A stretch of DNA of 64,000 nucleotides, taken from VXYL01 sp965199875 (GTDB lineage: Bacteria; Pseudomonadota; Gammaproteobacteria; Pseudomonadales; Azotimanducaceae). The translations under genes and the position numbers were made by a program. The stretch covers positions 4,092,001 through 4,156,000 of the forward strand of contig OZ241346.1 of NCBI GenBank assembly GCA_965199875.1, read 5' to 3'. Shown here piece after piece: positions 10,722-18,369 of the stretch (position 1 is its first letter; every line of letters starts with the position of its first letter). The notes beneath the pieces were generated by a model that did no database searches, had not been told where the DNA came from, and worked only from the letters and a program-made list of their open reading frames with translations.

Positions 10722-11756
10722 TCAGTTCGGCTTGACGTGTACCTTCAGCGACTGGCTGGACTTGTCCAAGGCGGCGCCGAATGCGTCGTTGACGTCGTCC
10801 AGGGCGAAGCGGTGGGTGACCAGGCTGCGGGCGACGTCGGCGTAGTCCGCGATCACTTCCAGCGCGGTTTGGTAGTCGGCGCGCCCTTCGCTGGCGGCGT
10901 AGGTCATTGAACCGACGATCTCGACTTCGCGCAGCGCCAGGAGCAGCGCATTGATGCGAACCTCCGGCTGCGTGAAGACGCCGAGCACCACCAGCTTGCC
11001 CTTCGGCCGAACCACGCTCTGGGCGGCGAGCAGCGTGTCGCCGCGGCCGCCGACGGTCTCCACGGCGACGTCGACGGCTTGCAGCCTGGCCAGTTCCGCC
11101 ATGCGCTCGCGCCCGGCTTCGTCGTCGCCAACCACTTCGCTGGCGCCGAGCCTCCGCGCCGCTTCCTGCTGATGCGCATGCCGCGCCAGCACGATGGCCT
11201 GGCTGCCGTTGGCGCGGGCGGCCAGAATCGCCGTCAGGCCGATGCTCCCGGCGCCGACGATGAAGACGGTCTGGCGGCCGCGCAGATCCACCTTGTCGAA
11301 GCCATGCACGGAACACGCCAGCGGTTCCGCCAGCGCGCCGAGTTCCGCATCGACGTTGCTCGGCGTGCGATAGACGGTGTTGGCTGGTACGTTGACGCGC
11401 TCGCTCATGCCGCCGTCGATGGCTTCGCCGACCAGCCCGCGCTGCTGGCAGACGTGGTAGTCGCCGGAGGCGCAGAACGGACATGCGCCGCAGCGCAGCA
11501 GCGGCTCGACGCCGACCACGTCGCCCTCCTTGAGACCGTGGACCTCGCCACCCACTGCCGTCACCGTTCCGGCCAGTTCGTGTCCTGGCGTTACCCCGGC
11601 CCGGGGGCGGAACTGGCCGCGGTAGAAGTGCAGATCCGAGCCGCAGATGCCGACGCTGCCAACGGCGATCTGCACCTGCCCGGCCGCCGGGTTCGGCAGC
11701 GACTTCTCCGCCACGGACAGCTGCCCGGACTCGTTCCACTGCGCGGCCTTGGTCAT
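10722..11756 (-). CDS. Zinc-dependent medium-chain alcohol/polyol dehydrogenase
   Basis: The 344-residue protein is a zinc-containing medium-chain dehydrogenase. The catalytic zinc ligands appear in GICGSDLHFYRG and GHELAGTV. The structural zinc lobe appears as RCGACPFCASGDYHVC with four cysteines. The Rossmann motif is IVGAGSIGL. The best match is to the sorbitol/threonine dehydrogenase-like branch that oxidises secondary alcohols with NAD(P)+. The ATG at 11756 begins at the conserved N-terminus. It converges with the CoxL-like gene (50 bases between stops) and lies about 115 bases downstream of the K+ channel gene. The substrate cannot be assigned. Confidence 0.85.
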   Translation of the reverse strand: MTKAAQWNESGQLSVAEKSLPNPAAGQVQIAVGSVGICGSDLHFYRGQFRPRAGVTPGHELAGTVTAVGGEVHGLKEGDVVGVEPLLRCGACPFCASGDYHVCQQRGLVGEAIDGGMSERVNVPANTVYRTPSNVDAELGALAEPLACSVHGFDKVDLRGRQTVFIVGAGSIGLTAILAARANGSQAIVLARHAHQQEAARRLGASEVVGDDEAGRERMAELARLQAVDVAVETVGGRGDTLLAAQSVVRPKGKLVVLGVFTQPEVRINALLLALREVEIVGSMTYAASEGRADYQTALEVIADYADVARSLVTHRFALDDVNDAFGAALDKSSQSLKVHVKPN

Positions 11757-11872
11757 CGGCTTGTCGACCCTCCGGTGGATGCGGCGCAAGTGTAGCGTGT
11801 CGACGTGGCCCCTTGCTTGCGCGGAACCAACGTTTCCCGCGTTTCCCCGGACGTTCCCGGCAGCGGGATGGT

Positions 11873-12988
11873 CTAGCTTGCGGGAACCGCCGTGCGCAGG
11901 CACGCCCGCACGGTTTCCTCGTTCACCTCCAGGCGTTCGTCCACCAAGGTGATGATGGCGCTGCCTTCGCAGACGTCGTCCTGGTGGGGATTGGTGTGTA
12001 CGCCGCCGGCGTCGATGTAGGCCAAGGGCACGCCAGCGCCGCCGTCGACGAAGCTCGCCACGATGCTGCCCCAGCGCAAGCCGCTGAAGGGCGCATCGAA
12101 ACGCGCTAGGTGTTCGGATTCGTGGGTGAACAGGGTCTCCAGCACTTGCTCGACGCCGGGCGCCACCAAGGCGCGCACCACCAGCTCTGGATAGGCGCGC
12201 ACGGGACGCACGGTGGTGGTGGCGCCGGCGGCGAGCATGCGCGCCCGATTGACGTCGTCCACCACCTCGGCGACCACGACTCGGTTCGTTCTGACCTCGG
12301 CCGCATTCGCGCCCAGCCGGCTGAGGATGTCGTAGGTGTGGGCGTCGCAGCGAGGGTCGCTCGGTTCGTCGGCGATGACGATGACGTGGCTGGCCAGGCC
12401 TGCGTTCGCCGCCGCCAGGTTGTCGGAGTTCTCGGCGACGCCGCTGTAGTGGGTGACGCCGGCGTCCAGCAACTCCGAAGGCAGGCCGTCGGCATAGCAC
12501 GGAGTGAGCAGTTGAATGGGGATGTCCGCAAGGGTCGGCGTGCGCCGCACGTGATCGACCAGCCGCGCCAAATAGCTGTCGGCGTCCTGGGCTGGCACGT
12601 TGAGGATGAGCAGGTGGTCTTTCATGTCTCTCCATCTGAATTCGCCGCGCCGGCGGCGTTCGCGCAGCAGGGCGCGATAGTCGAACAGGTCGGAAGCCGC
12701 CTGGGCGAGCAGGAAGATGCCGAACAGATACATGCACACGATGGTGGCGATGCGTCCAACGGGGGTTTCGGCAGAGATGTCGCCGTAGCCGACGGTGGTA
12801 GCGGTGGTCATCGTCAGCCACACGGCTTCCAGCGCATCGAAGCCCTCTGCAGTCATCATCACCGCCACGTGGACGACGAACAGCGCCGCGAACAAGGCGA
12901 CGACTCGAATCAGACGCCGGCGGATGGCGCCGGCGACGTGGCGCGTGAAACGCAGGTAGCGGCGTCGCAGGAACCAGCGGGGGATCAC
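11873..12988 (-). CDS. Two-helix potassium channel with cytoplasmic RCK-like domains
   Basis: The 371-residue protein has a basic N-terminus and a first helix at about residues 27-45. The pore loop carries the K+ selectivity filter TTVGYGD at 64-70, and a second helix runs to about residue 95. About 270 cytoplasmic residues resemble tandem TrkA-N/RCK domains. The first RCK strand reads LLILNVPAQDADSYL, without the GxGxxG nucleotide loop, so classic NAD binding is doubtful. The next gene upstream overlaps its start by ATGA at 12985-12988. This makes it the last gene of the DUF2170-PspA-DUF2491 operon and suggests a role in membrane-potential or envelope-stress homeostasis. Confidence 0.85.
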   Translation of the reverse strand: MIPRWFLRRRYLRFTRHVAGAIRRRLIRVVALFAALFVVHVAVMMTAEGFDALEAVWLTMTTATTVGYGDISAETPVGRIATIVCMYLFGIFLLAQAASDLFDYRALLRERRRRGEFRWRDMKDHLLILNVPAQDADSYLARLVDHVRRTPTLADIPIQLLTPCYADGLPSELLDAGVTHYSGVAENSDNLAAANAGLASHVIVIADEPSDPRCDAHTYDILSRLGANAAEVRTNRVVVAEVVDDVNRARMLAAGATTTVRPVRAYPELVVRALVAPGVEQVLETLFTHESEHLARFDAPFSGLRWGSIVASFVDGGAGVPLAYIDAGGVHTNPHQDDVCEGSAIITLVDERLEVNEETVRACLRTAVPAS

Positions 12989-13344
12989 GTGCGCTTCGGC
13001 GTGCCGCGATCGCCGCTCAGCTTGGCGTTGATCTCGTCCATCACGCAGCGTTTCAGCACTCCGGCTTCGGAGGCTGGCTTGCCGTAGCGTCTGGCCAGGG
13101 AGGCGATGTCCGCTTCGCTGAACGACAGGCTGATGCGCGGCCGCTGGCGCTTGGCGTAGGGCAGGCCCACGGCCTTGCGCACGTAGTCGGCATAGCTCAA
13201 GTTGTCCGCCGCCGCCGCCATGCGCACCTTGCGCAGCACGGACTGCTGGAACTCGAAGTGAACTTGGATCTTGCGCAGCGCCCGGCGTTCGGCCTGGAAT
13301 CGCCCGCCGTCCGTGGCGACTGCTCGGCTGCTCCCCTCGGCCAT
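12985..13344 (-). CDS. Unknown 119-residue protein in the PspA/K+ channel operon
   Basis: I do not recognise this family. The product is 119 residues, basic and soluble. It has a predicted helical N-terminal half (RALRKIQVHFEFQQSVLRKV) and a C-terminal helix with SFSEADIASLARRYG. Its ATG at 13342-13344 overlaps the TAA of the DUF2491 gene, and its own stop overlaps the channel start. It is thus translationally coupled on both sides, which argues that it is a real member of the operon. The YADYVRKAVGLP and SLSFSEADI segments faintly recall ribbon-helix-helix proteins, but I would not assign DNA binding. Confidence 0.7.
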   Translation of the reverse strand: MAEGSSRAVATDGGRFQAERRALRKIQVHFEFQQSVLRKVRMAAAADNLSYADYVRKAVGLPYAKRQRPRISLSFSEADIASLARRYGKPASEAGVLKRCVMDEINAKLSGDRGTPKRT

Positions 13345-13991
13345 TACTCGTCGCCGGGCCACATGGCTTCTATCACGTCCGGCGGGCAGTTGACCTCCAG
13401 GCAGACTTCGGTGTCGCCGTCGCCCCACACCTCCACGGTCAGCCCGAAGCGGCCGGATTCGTCCTCGCATTCGTGGTAGCGCAGCTCTTCGGCGTCGTCG
13501 TCCTGGTACTTGGAGAGCTGCTCGCCGCGGCAGTCGCGGTCGTGGAAGTAGCCCTCGGCCCACTTCTTGGTCTGCGAGTAGCTCTTGCCCAGCCAGCCGT
13601 CGTAGGCGTCGAGGGGTTCGCTCACCTGCAGATCCGCGAAGTCTTCATCCCACAAGGCGCTGAACGCTTCTTCGTCGAACAGCTTCAGCACGTCCTTGCG
13701 CGGCGCTTCCTTGGCAACGCTCAGTTCCGTGGCGTCGCCGTCCTTGAAACTGAGGTAGATGCGCCCGGCTTCGGCACCGTCCAAGGTCAGCTGCGGATAC
13801 ATCCCGTCGGCGTATTCGTAGGTGGCCACCTTGGAAACCTCGAAGGTCTGGCCCTGCACGCTCGGCGGCAGCACCAGGCGATGCTTGAAGGTGAGCAGAT
13901 CGCCGGAGCGCAAGTCCGCCACGCTCTCCAGCTGTCGGCCCGTCTCGGCGGACTTGTCGCCGAAACGGGCGCGAAACAGCTTCTTCAGCAT
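13344..13991 (-). CDS. yjfK: DUF2491 family protein (YjfK-like)
   Basis: This acidic protein of 215 residues begins MLKKLFRARFG. It is assigned to DUF2491 (YjfK) from content and position: E. coli YjfK is of similar length and follows the PspA homologue YjfJ in the same order as here. The tail is rich in acidic and tryptophan residues (PLDAYDGWLGKSYSQTKKW, PPDVIEAMWPGDE). The ATG at 13991 lies 6 bases after the PspA stop. It has no membrane segment, so it is probably cytoplasmic or membrane-peripheral. The molecular role of the family is unknown; context suggests work with PspA at the inner membrane. Confidence 0.75.
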   Translation of the reverse strand: MLKKLFRARFGDKSAETGRQLESVADLRSGDLLTFKHRLVLPPSVQGQTFEVSKVATYEYADGMYPQLTLDGAEAGRIYLSFKDGDATELSVAKEAPRKDVLKLFDEEAFSALWDEDFADLQVSEPLDAYDGWLGKSYSQTKKWAEGYFHDRDCRGEQLSKYQDDDAEELRYHECEDESGRFGLTVEVWGDGDTEVCLEVNCPPDVIEAMWPGDE

Positions 13992-13996
13992 CGGCG

Positions 13997-14695
13997 CTAC
14001 GCCCCGGCCTGCTTGGCCTTCAGCCGCGCCAGCACGTCGTTGGCGCCGCTGCCAGCGGGAGTGCCGATGCCCTTGGCGCGCAGTTTGGCGTCGATGTCCG
14101 AGCCGGCTTCCTGGCCTTCCAGCCACTCGCCAGCCGCCATGCGATCCTGCCAGCCCTGCTGCTTCGCCTTTACCCGCTCCAAGGCCTTGGAAACCCGGTG
14201 TTCGCTGGAACCGGTGGCGGCGAAGTTCTTCGACACGCTCTCGGTGGCGCGTTGCAGCTCCTGCACCGTGCGCACCTTGTCGAGTTCGCGCTTGTTCTTC
14301 TGGATGGTGCGTTCCCGGGCTTTGATCATGGCGTGGATCTTGTGTACTTCCGCGTCGAGCGCCGACTGCTCGCCGGCTTTCTCGGTGCGTTCGGACTCCA
14401 ACTCGGCGATGCGCTCGGCCACTTCGCCGGCTAGGGCTTCTTCGCCGGCGTTGAGTGCCGACACGGCTTTCCGCTCGTAGTCCGCGACGTCCGCATCGAG
14501 CGAGGCGATCTCGCGCTTGAGCTTGATTTCCGAGCTCTTCATGCGCGTCAGGCTCTGCTTGGCGCTGCCGATGGCGGCCTCCGCCTCGCGGATTTCCTGT
14601 TCCAGAATGCGGATGGCGTTGGCGTCCACGATGGCCTCGCCCACTTCGTTGGCGCCGCCTTTGAGCGCCGTCAGCATGTCTCTCAGCACACCCAT
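13997..14695 (-). CDS. yjfJ: PspA/IM30 family membrane-remodelling protein (YjfJ-like)
   Basis: The 232 residues, the same length as E. coli YjfJ, form almost uninterrupted coiled coil as expected for PspA/IM30/Vipp1. The protein starts MGVLRDMLTALKGGANEVGE and continues with long heptad helices (EIREAEAAIGSAKQSLTRMK). The tail is short and glycine/alanine-rich. The family forms ESCRT-III-like assemblies that bind and remodel stressed inner membrane. The ATG at 14695 has AAGGAG with 6 bases of spacing. DUF2170 lies 32 bases upstream and DUF2491 6 bases downstream, the exact E. coli yjfIJK order. No PspF, PspB or PspC gene is seen, so this is not the classical psp operon. Confidence 0.9.
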   Translation of the reverse strand: MGVLRDMLTALKGGANEVGEAIVDANAIRILEQEIREAEAAIGSAKQSLTRMKSSEIKLKREIASLDADVADYERKAVSALNAGEEALAGEVAERIAELESERTEKAGEQSALDAEVHKIHAMIKARERTIQKNKRELDKVRTVQELQRATESVSKNFAATGSSEHRVSKALERVKAKQQGWQDRMAAGEWLEGQEAGSDIDAKLRAKGIGTPAGSGANDVLARLKAKQAGA

Positions 14696-14727
14696 GTGTA
14701 TCTCCTTAACTGTGCGTTGCTTGTTCG

Positions 14728-15129
14728 TCAGTCCAACAGCTGCTCGATGGCTTCGAGCACGTCGATGGTGTTTTCCGCCTGCACTTCCAGCTCGTGGGCG
14801 ATCACCTCGAACCGGGTGGAAAGGGCCATCGCGCCGAACAGGATGTAGGTGTCGCCCTGCAAGCCGATGGCGGAGAGCGGAACCGCCGGGCTCAGGCGCA
14901 GCAGCGTGGCGTTCAGTTCGTCCTGCTTGTCCGGCTGGACTTCGCCGACGCCGAACAGCGGCGTCACCGAGAGGATCTGCGTTTCCGTCATGGTGACGTG
15001 AATGGGAAACTCGTCGTTGTTGGAGCAGACGACTTCCAGGATGTCGCGCTCCGTGACGAGCGCGTCGAAGGTGGTGCCTTCCTCGCCGGAGTATTCGTTG
15101 AGGCGGAAGGCCAGGTCGTCCAAGGTCAT
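14728..15129 (-). CDS. yjfI: DUF2170 family protein (YjfI-like)
   Basis: The 133-residue protein has the length of E. coli YjfI and the DUF2170 pattern. It opens MTLDDLAFRLNEYSGEEGTTFDA, has a core ending LSPAVPLSAIGL, and closes with EVIAHELEVQAENTIDVLEAIE. The ATG at 15129 has GGGAG at 6-10 bases upstream, preferred over a TTG two codons earlier. It is the first gene of the run DUF2170-PspA-DUF2491-unknown-channel and is preceded by a promoter-like sequence containing a palindrome. It is soluble and acidic. Its role is unknown; it is nearly always found beside PspA-family genes, which suggests a regulatory or adaptor role. Confidence 0.82.
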   Translation of the reverse strand: MTLDDLAFRLNEYSGEEGTTFDALVTERDILEVVCSNNDEFPIHVTMTETQILSVTPLFGVGEVQPDKQDELNATLLRLSPAVPLSAIGLQGDTYILFGAMALSTRFEVIAHELEVQAENTIDVLEAIEQLLD

Positions 15130-15186
15130 GCGCAACTCCCGTGCGTTGTTGAACCCGTTGCCCGCGTGCCGGGCGGTGTGCAGCGA

Positions 15187-15214
15187 ACTATGACATATTA
15201 TGTCGGCGCGTCAA
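15187..15214 (-). promoter_or_regulatory. Putative promoter with an internal palindromic operator, upstream of DUF2170-PspA operon
   Basis: On the minus strand TTGACG (15209-15214) and CATAGT (15187-15192) are 16 bases apart, a plausible -35/-10 pair. The spacer holds GACATATTATGTC (15192-15204), an inverted repeat with 6-base arms around one base. An AT-rich palindrome here stands out against the GC-rich surroundings. A palindrome between -35 and -10 is where many repressors, and MerR-type activators, bind. The promoter call is an inference from sequence. The first codon of DUF2170 lies about 58 bases downstream. Confidence 0.5.
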
Positions 15215-15236
15215 GCGCCCGATTGATGGAGATTTC

Positions 15237-16159
15237 GTGGAGATTGGGCCGATGGAGGCAATGGATCGGCGGCGCTTGCGCGTTGCTCACGGGCGCTGTC
15301 GCTGTCGGCTTGGTACGGCGACGTCAACGAACGTAGGCTCTGCTTTGCGGCATACCCACTTCCACGGGAATGCCGAAGAGGTTCTGGCTCTCCAGCGGCT
15401 GGTGGTGGAACGATACCAGCCCGCGGGCGACATCTGGCGCGAGCCGCTGCGGGATTGCGTTCGCACCGCTTTGGCCGCCTTTCGCACGATGCTCGACGGC
15501 GAGAAGGACGACAGCCCCTACGGGCGATTCCATCGCCCGAGTTTCAGCGCCGCTACCGTCCGCGACCTGTTCGTCCTCGCTTGGCGTTGCGGTTTGACGA
15601 GCGAAGCGGAACAGACGGCTCGCCTCGTCACGAATGAGGCGGCCGTCATCAAGCCGCAACGCGAGCTTGCCGAAGCCCTGCCGGCGATGCATCAAGAGGA
15701 CGGCTTGCGCGGTGCGCCCGCCTATGCCGCCCTGTGGCGCCATGCGACGGACCGCCTGCTTGCCCGCAGCGAGACTCCCCCGCGGCACCGCAAGACTGGC
15801 ACATCGAGACCAACGCCGGCTGCGGCTGCGCGTACTGCAAGGATCTGCGCGCCTTCTGCCGGGATCCCGAAGCCACGACGATCCGCTTCCCGATGCGCGA
15901 GGAACTGCGCAACCACTTGCAAGGCGTGATCGGAAGGGCCGCTCTCGACATCGATACGAAGACGGAAAAGAAGGGCCGTCCGTACACCCTCGTTTGCACC
16001 AAGAACCGCGCCAGCTACCGTCGGCGGCTTGCCGAGTACGCCGAGGATGTCGACAGGATGGATGGGCTGGCGAAGGCCGCGGACGGCGCAAGTGCTGCCG
16101 AGACGGCCCGGTTGCGGCAAGCCGTTGCCGCCGGACGCGCCCATCGCGTGGAAAGTTGA
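15237..16159 (+). pseudogene. Frameshifted C-terminal remnant of a larger protein with a Cys-rich CGCAYC segment
   Basis: Two overlapping reading frames appear to be one broken gene. The first, from about 15330 to 15775, encodes a helical segment (EEVLALQRLVVERYQPAGD to ARSETPP). The second, from about 15771 to 16159, continues with DWHIETNAGCGCAYCKDLRAF and a basic tail (KGRPYTLVCTKNRASYRRRL). The join falls at a run of five C at 15776-15780, a typical indel site. The combined text resembles the C-terminal part of long proteins I recall as annotated 2OG-Fe(II) oxygenase-like, but I see no oxygenase domain. It is therefore both truncated and frameshifted. A sequencing error in the C run is possible. 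Confidence 0.5.
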
Positions 16160-16178
16160 CGGCCCGCTGGGCGGTGCC

Positions 16179-16910
16179 TCAGGCCCGGCGCGGCGGCGAC
16201 ACCTCCAAGTACTCGACCCCAGCCGCCTTGGCCCGTTCCGCGTTGGCCGCGCTGATGCGGTAGCCGGTAGCGACCGCCATGGCTTCCGTGCGGAACACCG
16301 CCTGCAGCGCATCGGCCGAAGCGCGTGCGCGGTTGATGTCGCCGCCGTGTACGGTGTGCGATGCCTCGACGGCGATCCACACCGGCGTCCGATCGGCGCG
16401 GTGCTGGGCGTGGAGGATGGCGTCCGTGTCGTTGAGTCTGGCAAGCTGCCTGTCCGTGATCCGGCCATCGTCTACAGCATCTTCGATTTCGTCGCGGAAG
16501 TCGCTCGCGGGGATTTGCACCGGCGCTTGAACGATCGCTAGCCTCTTCAAACCGAGCGCCTGACTCAGCAGCGGCCCGATCTTCCGGTGCAGGCGGTTCT
16601 CGAGGTCGCTGCCCTTGAGCCAGGCGACGTCGATCTGGAGCACGTCCACGGTGGTCTTGACCTCGGCCACGTTGGTCTTGAGCTGCGCGACGTCGGTCTT
16701 GACCTCGGCCATGTCGGTCTTGAGCTGCGCGACGTCGACCTTGAGCTCGGCAACGTCCTTTTCGATGCAGTCCAACCGCGCCGGCACGCCGAGGAACTCG
16801 TTGGTCAGCAGCGCTCGCAGCAGCAACTGCTGCGCCTCTGGACTGGCCTGCAGCTCGGCGATGATGCGGGCGACGAGGGATGTCGGATCCAGGTTCTTCT
16901 CGACTTTCAT
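16179..16910 (-). CDS. Coiled-coil protein with putative PD-(D/E)XK-like C-terminal domain (DUF3782-like)
   Basis: The 243 residues fall into three parts. There is a helical N-terminus to about residue 50. A regular coiled coil at about 50-100 is built from a seven-residue repeat (ELKVDVAQLKTDMAEVKTDV). A mixed alpha/beta C-terminal domain contains VWIAVEASHTVHGGDINRA and ends EVSPPRRA. The arrangement resembles DUF3782-type proteins, which pair a coiled coil with a degenerate nuclease-like fold. An E-x-S/K strand fits but a full PD...ExK motif is not evident. The ATG at 16910 has AGGAAG close upstream. It lies in the accessory block that splits the PspA/polyamine cluster. Function is unknown. 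Confidence 0.6.
   Translation of the reverse strand: MKVEKNLDPTSLVARIIAELQASPEAQQLLLRALLTNEFLGVPARLDCIEKDVAELKVDVAQLKTDMAEVKTDVAQLKTNVAEVKTTVDVLQIDVAWLKGSDLENRLHRKIGPLLSQALGLKRLAIVQAPVQIPASDFRDEIEDAVDDGRITDRQLARLNDTDAILHAQHRADRTPVWIAVEASHTVHGGDINRARASADALQAVFRTEAMAVATGYRISAANAERAKAAGVEYLEVSPPRRA
16651..16758 (-). repeat. 42-base tandem repeat encoding coiled-coil heptads
   Basis: A 42-base unit beginning at 16660 recurs at 16702 and in part at 16744 (starts 42 bases apart), with only a few differences. It encodes two heptads of the pattern VAxLKTDVAEVKTD. The length is a multiple of 21, so copy-number change would keep both the reading frame and the coiled-coil register. Confidence 0.75.
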
Positions 16911-17077
16911 GGCTTCCTACCGCCTGCTCTCAAGTGCTGTGCGTGGTTCCCGTCGAGTCGATTCAACGGTGGGCGGCGACTTCCCGCACGGGGCAAGCCG
17001 CAACCATACGCCTATGCCTGTCTTCGGCCAAATCGATTTCGCGGTAGTGCGCGGCGAGGACGGCAACGCACCAACGT

Positions 17078-18238
17078 CTATCTGCGCAAGGGCTGCAACG
17101 TTGCGGCGAGGGAGGACGCTGGCAGTGTGCCGATGCCCTTGGCCAAGGCAAAGCGCTTGTCGCCGGCGTGGACCACCTCCAGGCGGTCAAGCTTCAGCGT
17201 CTCGAAAGCCGAGCGCATCGATGCCGTCAGACGCGGTGCTTCCGTACGCTTTATTTCGAAGCCGTAGCGCTTGTTGCCGGCCAGGACGAGCAAGTCGAGT
17301 TCGGCGCCGGAGTGGGTGGACCAGTGAAAGCACTGCTCCGCTGCGGCGCCGAGCAAGTTGACGATTTGACCGACTGCGAATCCCTCCCAGGACGCGCCGA
17401 CCTTGGGATGCGAAACGACGTCTTCACGGCTGGCGAGCCCTAGCAGCGCATGCAGAATGCCAGAGTCCTGGATGTAGACCTTTGGCGATCGCACTTGGCG
17501 CTTGGCGATGTTCTCGTGCCACGGCTGCAACTGGCGCACGACGAAGACCGAAGTCAGCAGGTCGAGGTAGCGCCTCACCGTGGTGTGGGAGACGCCAAAG
17601 GCCCGACCGAACTCCGCGCCGTTCCAGATCTGTCCGTGCCAGTGGGCAAGCATCGTCCAAAACCGTCGCAGCGTCGTCGACGGCACGAGGCTGCCGAGTT
17701 CCGGCACGTCCCGGGCGAGGAAGGTTTGGATGAAGCCGTCTCGCCAGCGTCGGCTGGCGGCCTCGGAGCGGGCCAGATAGGAAAGCGGGAAGCCGCCGCG
17801 CAGCCACAGGCGGTCGGGGTTCGACACTTCGCGCAGGCCGAAGCCGTCGAGGTGATGGAAGCCGACACGTCCGGCGAGGGTTTCGGAGGTTTGCTGGAGC
17901 AAGCTGGGCGAGGCGCTGCCGAGAACCAGGAACCTGGCCGGCGTGCGCGGCCGGTCCGCCAGCACGCGCAGCAAGGGAAAGACCTCTGGCAGACGCTGGA
18001 TCTCGTCCAGCACCACCCAGCCGCGCAAGGGCCGCAGCTCCAACCCTGGATCCGCAAGGCGAGCCAGATCGACCGGATTCTCCAAGTCGAACCAGTGCGT
18101 CGGACCGCGCCGCGCCGCCGCCAGCTGCCGGGCGAGCGTGGACTTGCCGACTTGCCGCGCACCTAGGATTGCAACCACGGGGAACTCGCGCAGCAGCAGC
18201 CGCACGCGACGCAGGTGATGTTCTCTAGCGACATCCAT
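17078..18238 (-). CDS. AAA_14 / DUF4143 ATPase
   Basis: The 386-residue protein has Walker A GARQVGKST at 26-34 and Walker B WVVLDEIQRLPE near 75-86. A sensor-like FLVLGSASPSLL follows, then the DUF4143 region with a winged-helix segment (FGVSHTTVRRYLDLL). The C-terminal nuclease-like fold has ELDLLVLAGNKRYGFEIKR, the D...ExK pattern. This architecture is common and widely scattered by transfer in bacteria; the role is unsettled. The ATG at 18238 is followed by conserved sequence and preceded within 40 bases by a perfect 13-base inverted repeat. The gene sits between the spermidine synthase homologue and the accessory genes, in the same direction. Confidence 0.85.
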   Translation of the reverse strand: MDVAREHHLRRVRLLLREFPVVAILGARQVGKSTLARQLAAARRGPTHWFDLENPVDLARLADPGLELRPLRGWVVLDEIQRLPEVFPLLRVLADRPRTPARFLVLGSASPSLLQQTSETLAGRVGFHHLDGFGLREVSNPDRLWLRGGFPLSYLARSEAASRRWRDGFIQTFLARDVPELGSLVPSTTLRRFWTMLAHWHGQIWNGAEFGRAFGVSHTTVRRYLDLLTSVFVVRQLQPWHENIAKRQVRSPKVYIQDSGILHALLGLASREDVVSHPKVGASWEGFAVGQIVNLLGAAAEQCFHWSTHSGAELDLLVLAGNKRYGFEIKRTEAPRLTASMRSAFETLKLDRLEVVHAGDKRFALAKGIGTLPASSLAATLQPLRR

Positions 18239-18241
18239 TTG

Positions 18242-18278
18242 CCTTGAAATATGAACGGCGGGTGCTCATATTTCAAGG
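18242..18278. promoter_or_regulatory. Perfect 13-base inverted repeat upstream of the AAA_14 ATPase
   Basis: CCTTGAAATATGA (18242-18254) and TCATATTTCAAGG (18266-18278) are exact reverse complements separated by 11 bases. The repeat ends 3 bases before the ATPase start codon, and its near arm carries the AAGG that could serve as ribosome-binding site. It could act as an operator for a dimeric regulator, or as an mRNA hairpin hiding the start. It is AT-rich in GC-rich DNA. Confidence 0.6.
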
Positions 18279-18369
18279 GGCTGGGCTGGCCCCGGTGCCT
18301 GTTTGTTGCTGCTACATGACGGCAACGGGGTAGGCAGGGCACTCCCTTCCGGCGAAATCGCAAGCCGCG

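Noticed and set aside
8107..11739. Very long open frame (about 1200 codons) on the minus strand
   Set aside because: It is antisense to the CoxL-like gene, with the GC-rich mirror composition expected of a shadow frame, and contains no recognisable domain apart from antisense patterns.
16651..16758. Regular repeats resembling a small CRISPR or satellite
   Set aside because: There are no unique spacers; the repeat is in frame within a coiled-coil gene and encodes heptads.
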